A DNA stretch of 64,000 bases from Bacillota bacterium (lineage in GTDB: Bacteria > Bacillota > Limnochordia > Darwinibacteriales > DTU012): NCBI GenBank assembly GCA_012840925.1, contig DUVS01000008.1, positions 22,155 to 86,154 of the forward strand, read 5' to 3'. The notes under the pieces were generated by a model. It had not been told where the DNA came from. It saw only the letters and a program-made list of their open reading frames with translations, and ran no database searches. Positions 1-8,380 of the stretch are shown here, one piece after another; position 1 is the stretch's first letter, and each line of letters opens with the position of its first letter. The position numbers and the translations under genes were made by a program.

Positions 1-1
1 T

Positions 2-187
2 GACGATACCCGGGTGCGGGAAGCAAACATGCAGCAAAAGCCAGTTTTGGAACTGGAACCTTCAGCCCTTGCCAGTCAGGGTTTGCGGGCAATTGCCGAT
101 AAGTTTCACGAAAAGGATGCCGGAGTCAGAAACAGGAGCCCTGGAAGTATACTGGATCGGATCAAACAAATCAGCAAAAGAGCTTAG
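2..187 (+). CDS. C-terminal end of an unidentified protein (5' end outside window)
   Basis: An open frame runs from the window edge to a TAG stop at 185-187 and encodes about 61 residues ending ILDRIKQISKRA. It is rich in charged residues and shows no motif I recognise. Its place just before a parS-like site and yyaC is where parB or a neighbour of parB (for example a bactofilin) sits in many Firmicutes. The tail does not look like the usual ParB dimerisation domain, so I assign no product. Because it is the 3' part of a gene, the reading frame is credible but the identity is unknown. Confidence 0.55.
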   Translation, partial: DDTRVREANMQQKPVLELEPSALASQGLRAIADKFHEKDAGVRNRSPGSILDRIKQISKRA

Positions 188-198
188 GAAAAGATTAA

Positions 199-230
199 GA
201 GCTTAATGTTCCACGTGGAACATTAAGCTC
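199..230. promoter_or_regulatory. parS: 32-bp perfect palindrome containing a parS-like site (core 207-222)
   Basis: The core TGTTCCACGTGGAACA (207-222) is a perfect 16-bp palindrome. It fits the known ParB/Spo0J target TGTTnCACGTGnAACA. The symmetry extends eight bases each way (GAGCTTAA on the left, TTAAGCTC on the right), giving 32 bp without a mismatch. It lies between two convergent genes, and the yyaC stop codon (223-225) is inside the right arm. The element may be both a chromosome-segregation site and a transcription-terminating hairpin. The parS reading is strong on sequence and on proximity to yyaC, which neighbours parB in relatives. Confidence 0.8.
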
Positions 231-741
231 TGTTTACGCTAACATCACGTACACTCATTAACAGACCATTGGTAATTACTTCACTCATCCGCATCACCAG
301 ACTGAGCCTGGTGTTTTGAAGCACAAAGTACTCCATCATACCTCCGACATTGACAATACCGATGATATGATAATCTCCAATCTCAGGGAGAGCTTTATTC
401 ACACCAGTGCCTGGCTTTAAGGGGCCTGATTTGAGAGATATATAACCAACATTTTCCGACTTGCCGAGGCAGGCGTCGACTGCCAAAACCACAGAATCTG
501 GATGTTTGGTTCTGATCCTGGTTACAAAGTGCTCGAGGTTCAGGGCGTGTACTGGTTCATCAAGACAGCCATAAACAGTGATGTTAGGAGGTAGGTGTTT
601 GAGGAGCGTAGTACCAATTAATGGGCCTAAAGAATCTCCTGTTGAGCGATCGGTACCAACGCAAACAACCACTAAGTGACGTTCTTCGGTTATCTGGGCA
701 ATAGAGAGAGCCAGGGTCTCTGCGGCAAATGGATCATCCAT
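223..741 (-). CDS. yyaC: Spore protease-like protein YyaC (DUF1256)
   Basis: The product belongs to the YyaC family, a relative of the GPR spore protease found in endospore formers and usually encoded near parB. Family hallmarks are visible: a beta strand followed by GTDRSTGDSLGP (residues 29-40), AVDACLG near residue 88, and NVGGMMEYFVLQNTRL near 131-145. The start is uncertain. The ATG at 741 has no Shine-Dalgarno sequence. The same frame continues upstream to an ATT codon at 775-777, which has a strong GGGGAGGG about 8 nt before it, and the added residues (IDRNRDHIVRLH) resemble the usual family N-terminus. The stop codon lies inside the parS palindrome. The gene is divergent from the YkvI-like gene. 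Confidence 0.9.
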   Translation of the reverse strand: MDDPFAAETLALSIAQITEERHLVVVCVGTDRSTGDSLGPLIGTTLLKHLPPNITVYGCLDEPVHALNLEHFVTRIRTKHPDSVVLAVDACLGKSENVGYISLKSGPLKPGTGVNKALPEIGDYHIIGIVNVGGMMEYFVLQNTRLSLVMRMSEVITNGLLMSVRDVSVNRA

Positions 742-885
742 GTGAAGTCTAACAATATGATCACGGTTGCGATCAATGATAGGAGCTCCCTCCCCTCAGG
801 AGTAGTGATCTTTTCACTAATATACGCCGCAATCCATCATAATATGTATTGCCGGACATATTTTTCACTGGGAGGGGGGGATCCT

Positions 886-1866
886 GTGGCCTGGAAAATC
901 GCTTCCTTATATATAGCATCAGTTATCGGAGCTGGTTTTGCATCGGGACAGGAGCTGGTGCAGTTCTTTGCCCGATTTGGTGGTCTTGCCTATTTGGGTG
1001 TGGGGTTGACAACGTTAGGCCTAAGCCTTTGTGGGGGCCAAACACTCTACAAATGCGTAAGTTGGGGCTTAAGTGATTACAACCAATTAATTAGAAGGTT
1101 GAACAACCATCTGGCGCCGTATTTTGATCTGGCTTATACAGCATTTCTGATTCTGGGTACAGCCATTATGCTCGCCGGCACCGAAATCGTCATTGTTGAA
1201 ATAGCTCAAATCAGCGGTGGGATGTATTTAACTGCGTTTTTGGTGTTGATTCCGCTCTTGATTGGGCCTGGCGGCATCTTGAAATTGAATGGATATATGG
1301 TTCCCGTCATGATCCTCTTGATTGGATATGTTGCTGTCAGTACGATCATCGAGGGTAAGTTCATGTTTCCACCGGGGATGGTGGAGGCCGTACCCTATGG
1401 AGTCCTGTACGCTGGATATAACTATGGCTTTGCGCTGGCCGTATTTGCAGGGATTGGCGGGGTGACCAGCAGCAGCAAATCAGCAAAATCCGGTGGTTGG
1501 ATCGGCGGTCTGATCCTGGGGGTTTTGATTGCCCTCGTAATCACAGCTCTATTTGCCAGCCCGCCGGCAATCATGGATGCGCCAATCCCGATGCTGGCTC
1601 TGGCTCAGCGGATGAGCCCGACGATGGGCAAGCTGTATGGTTTAGTGATTTGGATGGCCATGTATACCACAGCCTTAGCCCACGGATTGGCGGTGACGCA
1701 GCGGCTGCATCGCCTGGTGTTTTCCCATTGGTGGAAGACAGCCGGACTTGTTCTAGGGGTAGTGCTGCTCATTGCCAGGTTGGGCTTTGTACCTTTACTT
1801 AGTTTTACTTATCCGATCTTTGGCATAGTGGGCTTGTACTTACTTTATCAAGTAATGCGGCGGTGA
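886..1866 (+). CDS. YkvI-like multi-pass membrane protein
   Basis: This is a hydrophobic protein of about 326 residues with roughly nine to ten membrane segments. It resembles the YkvI family of the APC-type transporter superfamily, and its substrate is not known. The N-terminus carries the family-like stretch IASVIGAGFASGQELVQFF. The frame is open much further upstream, but that part is not membrane-like and overlaps yyaC. I place the start at GTG 886, preceded by a purine-rich GGGAGGGGGGG at 5-nt spacing. A TPR protein gene follows after 43 bp in the same direction and may be co-transcribed. Confidence 0.8.
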   Translation: MAWKIASLYIASVIGAGFASGQELVQFFARFGGLAYLGVGLTTLGLSLCGGQTLYKCVSWGLSDYNQLIRRLNNHLAPYFDLAYTAFLILGTAIMLAGTEIVIVEIAQISGGMYLTAFLVLIPLLIGPGGILKLNGYMVPVMILLIGYVAVSTIIEGKFMFPPGMVEAVPYGVLYAGYNYGFALAVFAGIGGVTSSSKSAKSGGWIGGLILGVLIALVITALFASPPAIMDAPIPMLALAQRMSPTMGKLYGLVIWMAMYTTALAHGLAVTQRLHRLVFSHWWKTAGLVLGVVLLIARLGFVPLLSFTYPIFGIVGLYLLYQVMRR

Positions 1867-1909
1867 ATGCCACACTGACACTTGCAGACGGGCACCGAGG
1901 AGGATAGCG

Positions 1910-2428
1910 ATGACAATAGATTCTTCAATGTACGAACAAGGAGTTGTTTTACTGGAACAGGGGGCATTCGATCAGGCAGAGCAGTGTTTCCGGGCTGCGA
2001 TTCAAGCAGAGCCGGGGCACGCCCGGGCGTGGAATAAGCTTGGTGTATTATACGTCCATCGACGCGATCTGCAGCAGGCTGCAGAGTGTTTTCAAACTGC
2101 CATTGACTATGACCCTGAGCTGGCAGCGGCATACAGCAACCTGGGCAATGTTTATTTTGAACAGGGGGATTTTGAAACCGCTTTAGTGGTCTATCACCGG
2201 GCAATTGAAATTGATCCCGAGTGTGCCACAGCCTACCACAATCTTGGTGTTTTATACAAGAAGCAGGGAAATATTAACGAAGGCATTAAGTATTTAAAAA
2301 AGGCGTCCAAGCTATACCGCCGCCGTCCGTGGCAGGGCCGTCAGCCTCCCAAGCTCACCGGTGTCAGGACAATCCTGTGGCTGATCATTATTGGACTGCT
2401 GTTTTTTGTTTTGCTGCAGCACAGATAA
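1910..2428 (+). CDS. TPR-repeat protein with C-terminal membrane anchor
   Basis: The 172-residue protein has about four consecutive tetratricopeptide repeats (residues ~5-140), with the typical pattern W/Y-N-LG--Y---G--E-A---------P. A basic linker (YRRRPWQGRQPPK) and one hydrophobic segment (residues ~152-168) follow near the C-terminus. This architecture suggests a tail-anchored scaffold facing the cytoplasm that mediates protein-protein contacts. The partner cannot be read from the sequence. The start has a good GAGGAGGAT Shine-Dalgarno. A 12-bp stem-loop begins 6 bp after the stop. Confidence 0.85.
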   Translation: MTIDSSMYEQGVVLLEQGAFDQAEQCFRAAIQAEPGHARAWNKLGVLYVHRRDLQQAAECFQTAIDYDPELAAAYSNLGNVYFEQGDFETALVVYHRAIEIDPECATAYHNLGVLYKKQGNINEGIKYLKKASKLYRRRPWQGRQPPKLTGVRTILWLIIIGLLFFVLLQHR

Positions 2429-2433
2429 GGGCA

Positions 2434-2469
2434 AAACCCCAGCACTGGTCCAGGGTGGTGCCAGGGTTT
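2434..2469. terminator. Stem-loop between convergent genes
   Basis: A 12-bp stem pairs aaaccccagcac (2434-2445) with gtgccagggttt (2458-2469), allowing one G-U pair. It is followed by pyrimidines on both strands. It lies between the TPR gene (+) and a small ORF on the minus strand, so it could serve both. The U-tract is weak on the plus strand. Confidence 0.5.
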
Positions 2470-2473
2470 CCCT

Positions 2474-2566
2474 TTAGTGGCGCTTGATCGGCCTCCAGAT
2501 GAGAATAACGGTTTTCTTCCTAGCCTTCAAGATCGGGTCAATTAAGGCCTTAAGCAGGTTAAACAT
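2474..2566 (-). CDS. Candidate 30-residue basic/hydrophobic peptide
   Basis: This small ORF is on the strand opposite to its neighbours. It starts at an ATG preceded by GGGGGA at 5-nt spacing and encodes 30 residues beginning MFNLLKALIDPILKARKK and ending WRPIKRH. The peptide is amphipathic and strongly basic at its C-terminus. Its 3' end abuts the stem-loop at 2434-2469, which would give it a terminator. It occupies most of the otherwise empty 265-bp interval before gcvT. No family is recognised, and an ORF this short could arise by chance. Confidence 0.35.
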   Translation of the reverse strand: MFNLLKALIDPILKARKKTVILIWRPIKRH

Positions 2567-2693
2567 GTCATTCCCCCGTTTACGGTATTTGTACCTCGTA
2601 ATCGGCTTTGTGTTGTATGTTATGAAGGAGATCTATTTTTGGTGACAAATTGTTATAGTGAAAGAGGGAATCAAAGGCAGAGGAGGTTTTTCA

Positions 2694-3776
2694 GTGGCTG
2701 CAAAAACACCGCTCTATGAGCATCATGTAAACTTAGGTGCCAAGATGACGGAATATGCGGGCTTTTTGATGCCGCTCCAGTATACCAGCATTGTAGCAGA
2801 GCATCAAATTGTCCGCAGCGATGTAGGGCTATTTGATCTGACCCACATGGGTGAGATTTTCGTTACAGGTACGCAAGCCGAACAATTCTTAAACTATGTG
2901 ACCACGAACAATGTTGCCAAATTGACACCTGGAGCCATCCAGTACAGCTTTTTAACTACTGAAACCGGTGGTGTCATTGACGATATTTTGATTTATCGTG
3001 TACCTGAAGGATTCTATCTTGTGGTGAATGCCGCAAACAAGGAGAAAGACTATCAATGGCTGCTGTCTCACGCGCCGGAAGGTGCCACAGTTACAGATCT
3101 TTCTCCATTGACAGCGTTATTAGCCGTTCAAGGGCCTAATGCACTGCCAGTGACAGAAAAGGCTGTGGAAGCAAAGTTTGCCGAGATTCCATATTACCAT
3201 TTTGTAGATTTGCCTTATCGAGGTGAACGAATCCGGGTTTCTCGAACTGGTTATACTGGTGAAGACGGATTTGAGATCTATATGCCGCTGCATATTGCTC
3301 CGCTATTATGGGAACAGCTTTTAGCTGTTGGCAAACCCTATGGCATTCAACCAATCGGCCTGGGCGCAAGAGATACGCTCCGTTTGGAAATGCGGATGCC
3401 CCTTTATGGTAATGAGCTTACGGAGAACGATACACCTTTGCATGCAGGGTTGGGCAGATTTGTCGATTTTGACAAGGGGGATTTCATTGGCCGAGAAGCA
3501 TTAATTGAGCAGAAGTCGGCGGGAGTCGACCGGAAGCTGGTGGGTTTTGTCCTGAAGGAAAAAGGAATTCCCCGGCACGGATATAACATTATCAGAGAAG
3601 GAGAGATTATAGGGCGCGTGACCAGCGGAACAATGTCTCCAATAACCCAAAAGGGAATCGGCCTGGGTTATGTTGACAGTGTCCATGCCAAGATTGGCAG
3701 CATAATTGAGATTGAAATACGCAGGCAGATGATGCCTGCTGAAATCATTAAAGGCAGGTTTGTCACTAATAAGTAA
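2694..3776 (+). CDS. gcvT: Aminomethyltransferase, glycine cleavage T protein
   Basis: The T protein takes the aminomethyl group from lipoyl-GcvH and transfers the one-carbon unit to tetrahydrofolate, releasing ammonia. The 360-residue protein is normal length for the family. It shows the N-terminal LYEHHVNLGAKMTEYAGFLMP and DLTHMGE regions, the folate-site GYTGEDGFEI, and ARDTLRLEMRMPLYG. An upstream in-frame extension exists, but the start is set at GTG 2694 because AGAGGAGG precedes it at normal spacing. It is the first gene of gcvT-gcvH-gcvPA-gcvPB. I saw no glycine riboswitch in the short leader. Confidence 0.97.
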   Translation: MAAKTPLYEHHVNLGAKMTEYAGFLMPLQYTSIVAEHQIVRSDVGLFDLTHMGEIFVTGTQAEQFLNYVTTNNVAKLTPGAIQYSFLTTETGGVIDDILIYRVPEGFYLVVNAANKEKDYQWLLSHAPEGATVTDLSPLTALLAVQGPNALPVTEKAVEAKFAEIPYYHFVDLPYRGERIRVSRTGYTGEDGFEIYMPLHIAPLLWEQLLAVGKPYGIQPIGLGARDTLRLEMRMPLYGNELTENDTPLHAGLGRFVDFDKGDFIGREALIEQKSAGVDRKLVGFVLKEKGIPRHGYNIIREGEIIGRVTSGTMSPITQKGIGLGYVDSVHAKIGSIIEIEIRRQMMPAEIIKGRFVTNK

Positions 3777-3802
3777 TCTAAAGGCAGGAGGTTGTTGAGA
3801 GC

Positions 3803-4186
3803 ATGGAAGTCAGAAAAGGATTACTGTACAGCAAAGATCACGAGTGGGTACAAGAAGTCAGTGAATCAGTAGTCAGGGTGGGGATCAGCGCATATGCACA
3901 GGACCAGCTGGGAGACATCGTGTACATCGAACTGCCCGAAATTGATGCTGAAGTGGCCAAAGGCGAGTCCTTTACAGTGGTTGAGTCAGTAAAAGCCGCC
4001 TCAGACGTCTTCTCACCCGTGTCAGGAAAAATTGTGGCCGTAAATGAAAAATTAGAGGACAGTCCAGAATTGATCAATGAATCGCCATATGATGAGGGAT
4101 GGATTATTGAAGTTAAGAGTGACGAACTGGAACTGTCAGACTTAATGACAGCTGAGGAGTATGCCCGGTATATAGAGGAGGTATGA
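3803..4186 (+). CDS. gcvH: Glycine cleavage H protein (lipoyl carrier)
   Basis: GcvH carries the lipoyl arm that shuttles the aminomethyl intermediate between the P, T and L proteins. The 127-residue sequence has the standard KDHEW opening and the lipoylation motif ESVKAASDV, with Lys64 as the expected lipoylated residue. It closes with YDEGWIIEV, typical of the family. A clear AGGAGG precedes the ATG. The 3' end overlaps the gcvPA start by four bases (ATGA), which suggests translational coupling. Confidence 0.97.
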   Translation: MEVRKGLLYSKDHEWVQEVSESVVRVGISAYAQDQLGDIVYIELPEIDAEVAKGESFTVVESVKAASDVFSPVSGKIVAVNEKLEDSPELINESPYDEGWIIEVKSDELELSDLMTAEEYARYIEEV

Positions 4187-5535
4187 TCGTGCCTTACATA
4201 CCCAATACACCGGAAGAACAGCAGCAGATGCTCAAATCCCTGGGCATGAGCAAGCTGGCGGAATTATTTGCCGATATTCCCGATCATTTACAACTAAAAC
4301 GGCCGCTGGATCTACCAGAACCTCTTGCTGAACATCAACTGCTGCGCTATATGGGCCAACTTGCAGAAAAAAATGTGAACTTGGATCGCTGTATCTCCTT
4401 TCTGGGAGCAGGAGCATATGATCATATCGTACCTGCGGTAGTCTCGCACATAATCAACAGGGGAGAGTTTCTGACGGCGTATACGCCATACCAGGCGGAA
4501 GTGAGTCAAGGTGTGCTTCAGTCGATTTTTGAATTTCAAACCTTGATCGCCAACCTGACTAACATGGAAGCGGCCAATGCTTCCATGTATGACGGAGCTA
4601 CTGCTTTGGCAGAGGCAGCTTTGATGTCCTGCAATGTTACGAACCGTCGCAAGGTGGCTGCAGCGGCAAATCTTGATCCCCGATGGCTGGAAATTCTGCA
4701 GGTATACTTGGAAAGCCAAAATATTGAGCTGATAAACATTGCCTATGATCCTGTCACAGGATTAGTTGACCTGGAAGCGGTTGAACCAAAACTCGGAGCA
4801 GAGCTGGCCTGCATGATCGTGAGCCAGCCAAGCTTTTTTGGATCGGTGGATGATGTCGATCGGGTTGCGCAGTGGATCAAATCTTATCAAGGGCTTTTGG
4901 TAATGGCGGTAGACCCCATTAGTCTGGGCATTCTCAAGGCACCGGGGGAATACGGCGCTGATATTGTAGTGGGCGATGCCGGGTGCTTGGGAAATCCCAT
5001 CAGCTTTGGCGGGCCTAGCGTGGGGTTTTTTGCCGTGACTGGCATGAAACTGATTCGGAGAATGCCCGGGAGAATCGTAGGCCAGACAACCGACCGTGAT
5101 GGAAATATTGGTTATGTTTTAACACTGCAAGCCCGTGAGCAGCATATCAGGCGGGAAAAAGCCACTTCGAACATCTGTACCAACCAGGCCTTGAATGCCC
5201 TGACGGCTACGATTTATCTGGCATTATTAGGCCCGCAAGGTATCAAGCAGGTAGCATACCAGTGCCTCCAGAAAACTGCCTACTTGCGCAGGAAGCTTGA
5301 AGCTGCAGGGTTCAAGCTTAGATTCAATGCACCTGTGTTCAAGGAATTTGTGATCCAGGCAGATTGGGATTGGGAAGAGATCAATCAAAGACTGTTGGAG
5401 CACGGCTATCTAGGTGGTTTTCCACTGAAACTGGCAGATCCCAATTTGTCTGATTGTACCTTGATTGCAGTAACGGAAGCTCGAACCAAAGCGGAAATGG
5501 ATCGATTTGTGGATTTGTTAAGGGGGTGGCGGTAA
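4183..5535 (+). CDS. gcvPA: Glycine dehydrogenase (decarboxylating) subunit 1
   Basis: This is the N-terminal half of the two-subunit P protein, which decarboxylates glycine with pyridoxal phosphate and loads the aminomethyl group on GcvH. The 450-residue protein begins [12 protein letters not shown] and has [26 protein letters not shown] and [10 protein letters not shown], all typical of GcvPA. The catalytic lysine is in the partner subunit. The start overlaps the gcvH stop (ATGA) and its own stop overlaps the gcvPB start (TAATG), so the operon is tightly coupled. A split P protein is the usual Firmicutes and archaeal arrangement. Confidence 0.97.
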   Translation: MIVPYIPNTPEEQQQMLKSLGMSKLAELFADIPDHLQLKRPLDLPEPLAEHQLLRYMGQLAEKNVNLDRCISFLGAGAYDHIVPAVVSHIINRGEFLTAYTPYQAEVSQGVLQSIFEFQTLIANLTNMEAANASMYDGATALAEAALMSCNVTNRRKVAAAANLDPRWLEILQVYLESQNIELINIAYDPVTGLVDLEAVEPKLGAELACMIVSQPSFFGSVDDVDRVAQWIKSYQGLLVMAVDPISLGILKAPGEYGADIVVGDAGCLGNPISFGGPSVGFFAVTGMKLIRRMPGRIVGQTTDRDGNIGYVLTLQAREQHIRREKATSNICTNQALNALTATIYLALLGPQGIKQVAYQCLQKTAYLRRKLEAAGFKLRFNAPVFKEFVIQADWDWEEINQRLLEHGYLGGFPLKLADPNLSDCTLIAVTEARTKAEMDRFVDLLRGWR

Positions 5536-6974
5536 TGTTACTGTTAGATCTGTCGGTTCCTGGGCGGCAAGGCTATGCCCTGCCTAAGCTTGATGTGGAA
5601 GAAACACCAATCGAAGAACTGATTCCCGAAACTTACCTCAGAAAAAGTGAATTGGGGCTGCCGGAACTTACCGAACCTGAGGTAGTCCGGTATTTCACCC
5701 AGCTGTCCCGGAAAAATCACGGTGTAGATGTGGGATTTTATCCACTTGGATCCTGCACCATGAAGTACAACCCCAGGGTAAATGAAAACATTGCAGCCAT
5801 GCCTGGATTCAGCAGAATTCACCCCCGGCAGCCGGAAAACACAGTCCAAGGGGCACTGCAGTTAATGTACGAACTGGACCGCTACTTGGCTGAAATTGCC
5901 GGACTGGCCAAAACCTCGCTGCAGCCGGCTGCAGGAGCGCATGGGGAACTGACAGGGCTTTTGATTATCAAAGCCTACCATGAGTTTAACGGCGAAGCTG
6001 AACAACGCCGTGAGATTATTATCCCCGATTCAGCCCACGGCACGAACCCTGCAAGTGCTCAGATGGCTGGGTTTATTGCCCGGGAAATATCGTCTGACCC
6101 ACGGGGCGGAGTTGATGTGGAAGCTTTACGGGCGATGGTTGGGCCGCAAACTGCCGGTTTGATGCTGACCAACCCCAATACCCTGGGCCTATTTGATGAG
6201 AACATCGAAACTATTGCCAAGATTATCCATGACGCTGGAGGCCTGTTGTATTACGACGGTGCCAATGCCAACGCCATCCTGGGGATTGTCAGGCCGGGCG
6301 ATACAGGCTTCGATATAGTCCATTTCAATTTGCACAAGACGTTTTCCACACCTCATGGAGGTGGCGGGCCAGGTTCAGGGCCGATTGTGGTCAGCAATAA
6401 GCTTGTTGACTTTCTGCCCGATCCCATCGTGGAATACACTGATGGCAGGTATCATCTGGCCAGGCCCAAGCATAGTATTGGGCCGGTTAAGGCATTTTAC
6501 GGCAACTTTGGTGTCATGGTCAAAGCCTATGCCTATATCCGTCATTTAGGGGCAGAAGGGTTAAGGGCAGTCAGTGAAAATGCCGTGCTTAACGCTAATT
6601 ATGTGTTGAATCAGCTGAAACAGGATTACCACCTGCCATATGACCGCCTTTGCATGCATGAGTTTGTTTTGTCAGGCAAATGGCAGAAAGAGCTGGGAGT
6701 CTCCACTTTGGACATTGCCAAACGCCTCTTGGATTACGGAGTGCATGCACCTACCATCTATTTCCCTTTGATCGTAGAAGAGGCGATCATGGTGGAACCA
6801 ACGGAAACAGAATCAAAAGCGACATTGGATGCGTTTATTGAAGCCATGCAGAATATTGCTGAAGAAGTAAGAACTAATCCGGAACGGATAAAATCAGCAC
6901 CATGCCAAACACCGGTAAAACGGCTTGATGAAACGAAAGCAGCACGCAGTCCGGTTCTTACAAGAAAACTTTAA
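5535..6974 (+). CDS. gcvPB: Glycine dehydrogenase (decarboxylating) subunit 2
   Basis: This is the catalytic half of the split P protein. It has about 479 residues from the ATG at 5535, which overlaps the gcvPA stop by one base. Typical landmarks are [28 protein letters not shown], the PLP-binding segment [18 protein letters not shown] (the Schiff-base lysine is residue 268) and PTETESK near the end. A longer frame upstream overlaps gcvPA and is not needed. A GC-rich hairpin follows. No lipoamide dehydrogenase (L protein) gene is in this operon, so it must come from elsewhere. Confidence 0.97.
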   Translation: MLLLDLSVPGRQGYALPKLDVEETPIEELIPETYLRKSELGLPELTEPEVVRYFTQLSRKNHGVDVGFYPLGSCTMKYNPRVNENIAAMPGFSRIHPRQPENTVQGALQLMYELDRYLAEIAGLAKTSLQPAAGAHGELTGLLIIKAYHEFNGEAEQRREIIIPDSAHGTNPASAQMAGFIAREISSDPRGGVDVEALRAMVGPQTAGLMLTNPNTLGLFDENIETIAKIIHDAGGLLYYDGANANAILGIVRPGDTGFDIVHFNLHKTFSTPHGGGGPGSGPIVVSNKLVDFLPDPIVEYTDGRYHLARPKHSIGPVKAFYGNFGVMVKAYAYIRHLGAEGLRAVSENAVLNANYVLNQLKQDYHLPYDRLCMHEFVLSGKWQKELGVSTLDIAKRLLDYGVHAPTIYFPLIVEEAIMVEPTETESKATLDAFIEAMQNIAEEVRTNPERIKSAPCQTPVKRLDETKAARSPVLTRKL

Positions 6975-6987
6975 CTTATAAATAAGA

Positions 6988-7016
6988 ACGCCCCCGAAAA
7001 TTTGATTCGGGGGCGT
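6988..7016. terminator. Bidirectional terminator between gcvPB and the foldase gene
   Basis: A perfect 11-bp stem joins acgcccccgaa (6988-6998) and ttcgggggcgt (7006-7016) with a 7-nt loop. It is followed by ATAGTTTAG on the plus strand and by a T-rich stretch on the minus strand. It sits between convergent genes and could end transcription of both. Confidence 0.75.
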
Positions 7017-7083
7017 ATAGTTTAGTAACTTTGTTGCGTCTGAAACCTCAGCAAAAGTTATGTCTAAGCGCTGTTAACTGCAT

Positions 7084-7974
7084 TTAGCGATAGCGGTCTC
7101 TCAAAATCGTAATGTTTGCTTCTTGTTCCAGACGATACAGATAATGGCCTAGATATTCGCTGGCAAGGAATTTGATCAAAGTATCCTCTATTTCGTCCCA
7201 TTGTTCTTCCAAATTTGCTTCTTTGGCAGCACGCTTATCAGTTACCAAAACGACATGCCAGCCATAAGCAGTCTCAACCTTATCAAACTGATTGATACCC
7301 AAGCTCAAACTCAGGTCTTCAAAGGCGGGTACCATTTCGCCTTTGGCAAAGTAACCTAAATCTCCACCAAAGCTGCTGGTTTGTGTGTCGTTTGAATAGG
7401 TTTTGGCCAACTCCGCGAAATCTGCTCCTTCTTTCAGCTGCTTAAGCAGATTATCTGCTTCGGCTTCGGTCTTGACAAGAATATGACTAGCCCGTACCGA
7501 TTCCTGCTGATTAAAGTAATCGCGGTTTTCCTCGAAAAATTGAGTTACCTGATCAGGGGTGACCTCTGTCTCCTGTAGAGCACATTGATAGAGAATATAC
7601 TCTAGTTCCAAAAGCTCAATGAATGAATCCTGATTCAGTCTCCGTTCTTCCAGATAGTAGAGAAAATTGGTTTCTCCACCTAACTGATACATAATCTCGG
7701 CAATGTTCTGCGCCAAGTATGCTTCCATTTCTAGCGGATCCACAGTAATACCTAAAGCCTTCTGCTTCTGCGTCACCAATTCTTTAAAGATCATATGAGC
7801 TAGAACAAAAGTGCCAACTTCCTGTTCCATGGTCTCATAAAACTCAGACAGAGTAATCTTGCGGTCATTGATTATGGCAACAACCTCATCATCAGTTATA
7901 TCAGCCGCAAAAACCGGAATGCTGGTCGCTAACAGAATCAAGATCAATACGATGGGCAGTCTGTGAAATTTCAA
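7084..7974 (-). CDS. PrsA/SurA-type peptidyl-prolyl isomerase, exported
   Basis: This is an extracytoplasmic folding factor. Residues 1-24 form a signal peptide ending VFA. Unlike B. subtilis PrsA there is no lipobox cysteine, so it may be secreted or retained by other means. An N-terminal SurA-like helical region follows, then a parvulin domain (about residues 160-255) with VRASHILVKTEAEA, FAELAKTYSND, GGDLGYFAKGEMVPAFE and YGWHVVLV. A short C-terminal helical region completes it. The start codon is TTG with GAGAGGAAG upstream. It is divergent from the DUF951 gene and convergent with the gcv operon. Confidence 0.9.
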   Translation of the reverse strand: MKFHRLPIVLILILLATSIPVFAADITDDEVVAIINDRKITLSEFYETMEQEVGTFVLAHMIFKELVTQKQKALGITVDPLEMEAYLAQNIAEIMYQLGGETNFLYYLEERRLNQDSFIELLELEYILYQCALQETEVTPDQVTQFFEENRDYFNQQESVRASHILVKTEAEADNLLKQLKEGADFAELAKTYSNDTQTSSFGGDLGYFAKGEMVPAFEDLSLSLGINQFDKVETAYGWHVVLVTDKRAAKEANLEEQWDEIEDTLIKFLASEYLGHYLYRLEQEANITILRDRYR

Positions 7975-8064
7975 AGAAACATCTTCCTCTCTAACCTATT
8001 TGAAGTCGTTAGTACACTATTCGTGATCAGTGGGTAAAAACCTGCCAGTACTGGGAATATATTT

Positions 8065-8093
8065 TTGAAACCCCAAGTTCAATCAGCTATAAT
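8065..8093 (+). promoter_or_regulatory. Sigma-A promoter for the DUF951 gene
   Basis: TTGAAA (8065-8070) and TATAAT (8088-8093) are separated by 17 nt, and the expected start point is about 12 nt before the DUF951 start codon. The untranslated leader would therefore be very short. Confidence 0.75.
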
Positions 8094-8111
8094 GGACATG
8101 GAGGGATTGGG

Positions 8112-8318
8112 ATGTACAATATAGGAGAGATCCTGCGCCTGAGAAAGAAGCATCCCTGCGGCGGTGATCAGTGGGAAGTGCTGAAAGCAGGAGTAGACAT
8201 GCGGTTGAAATGCTTGACTTGCGAGCGGGTGATCCTCATTCCCAGGGTTAAACTGGAAAAACAGGTCAAAGAGGTAACAGCACCAGCAGCAGGGTCCGAC
8301 AGTGTCACAGAGAATTGA
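8112..8318 (+). CDS. DUF951 family protein
   Basis: This 68-residue protein matches the small DUF951 family commonly found near ychF and rpsF in Firmicutes. The family signature is visible: a short beta-rich region LRLRKKHPCGGDQWEVLKAGVDMRLKCL followed by C-x2-C (CLTC) and a conserved RV-LEK. The cysteines (C16, C34 and C37) could bind a metal, but this is not established. The function of the family is unknown. The gene has its own promoter and a GGAGGG ribosome binding site. Confidence 0.85.
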   Translation: MYNIGEILRLRKKHPCGGDQWEVLKAGVDMRLKCLTCERVILIPRVKLEKQVKEVTAPAAGSDSVTEN

Positions 8319-8380
8319 ACTGCACCCTTGTTCCCGGATCGCATATACTACTATGTGATCGCTTATGAAAGGGGATATCA

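Noticed and set aside
676..885. N-terminal 70-codon extension of the YkvI-like protein
   Set aside because: It is antisense to yyaC, not membrane-like, and a strong RBS precedes GTG 886.
2570..2693. Glycine riboswitch before gcvT
   Set aside because: The spacer is short and lacks the paired aptamer structure; no conserved riboswitch core is visible.
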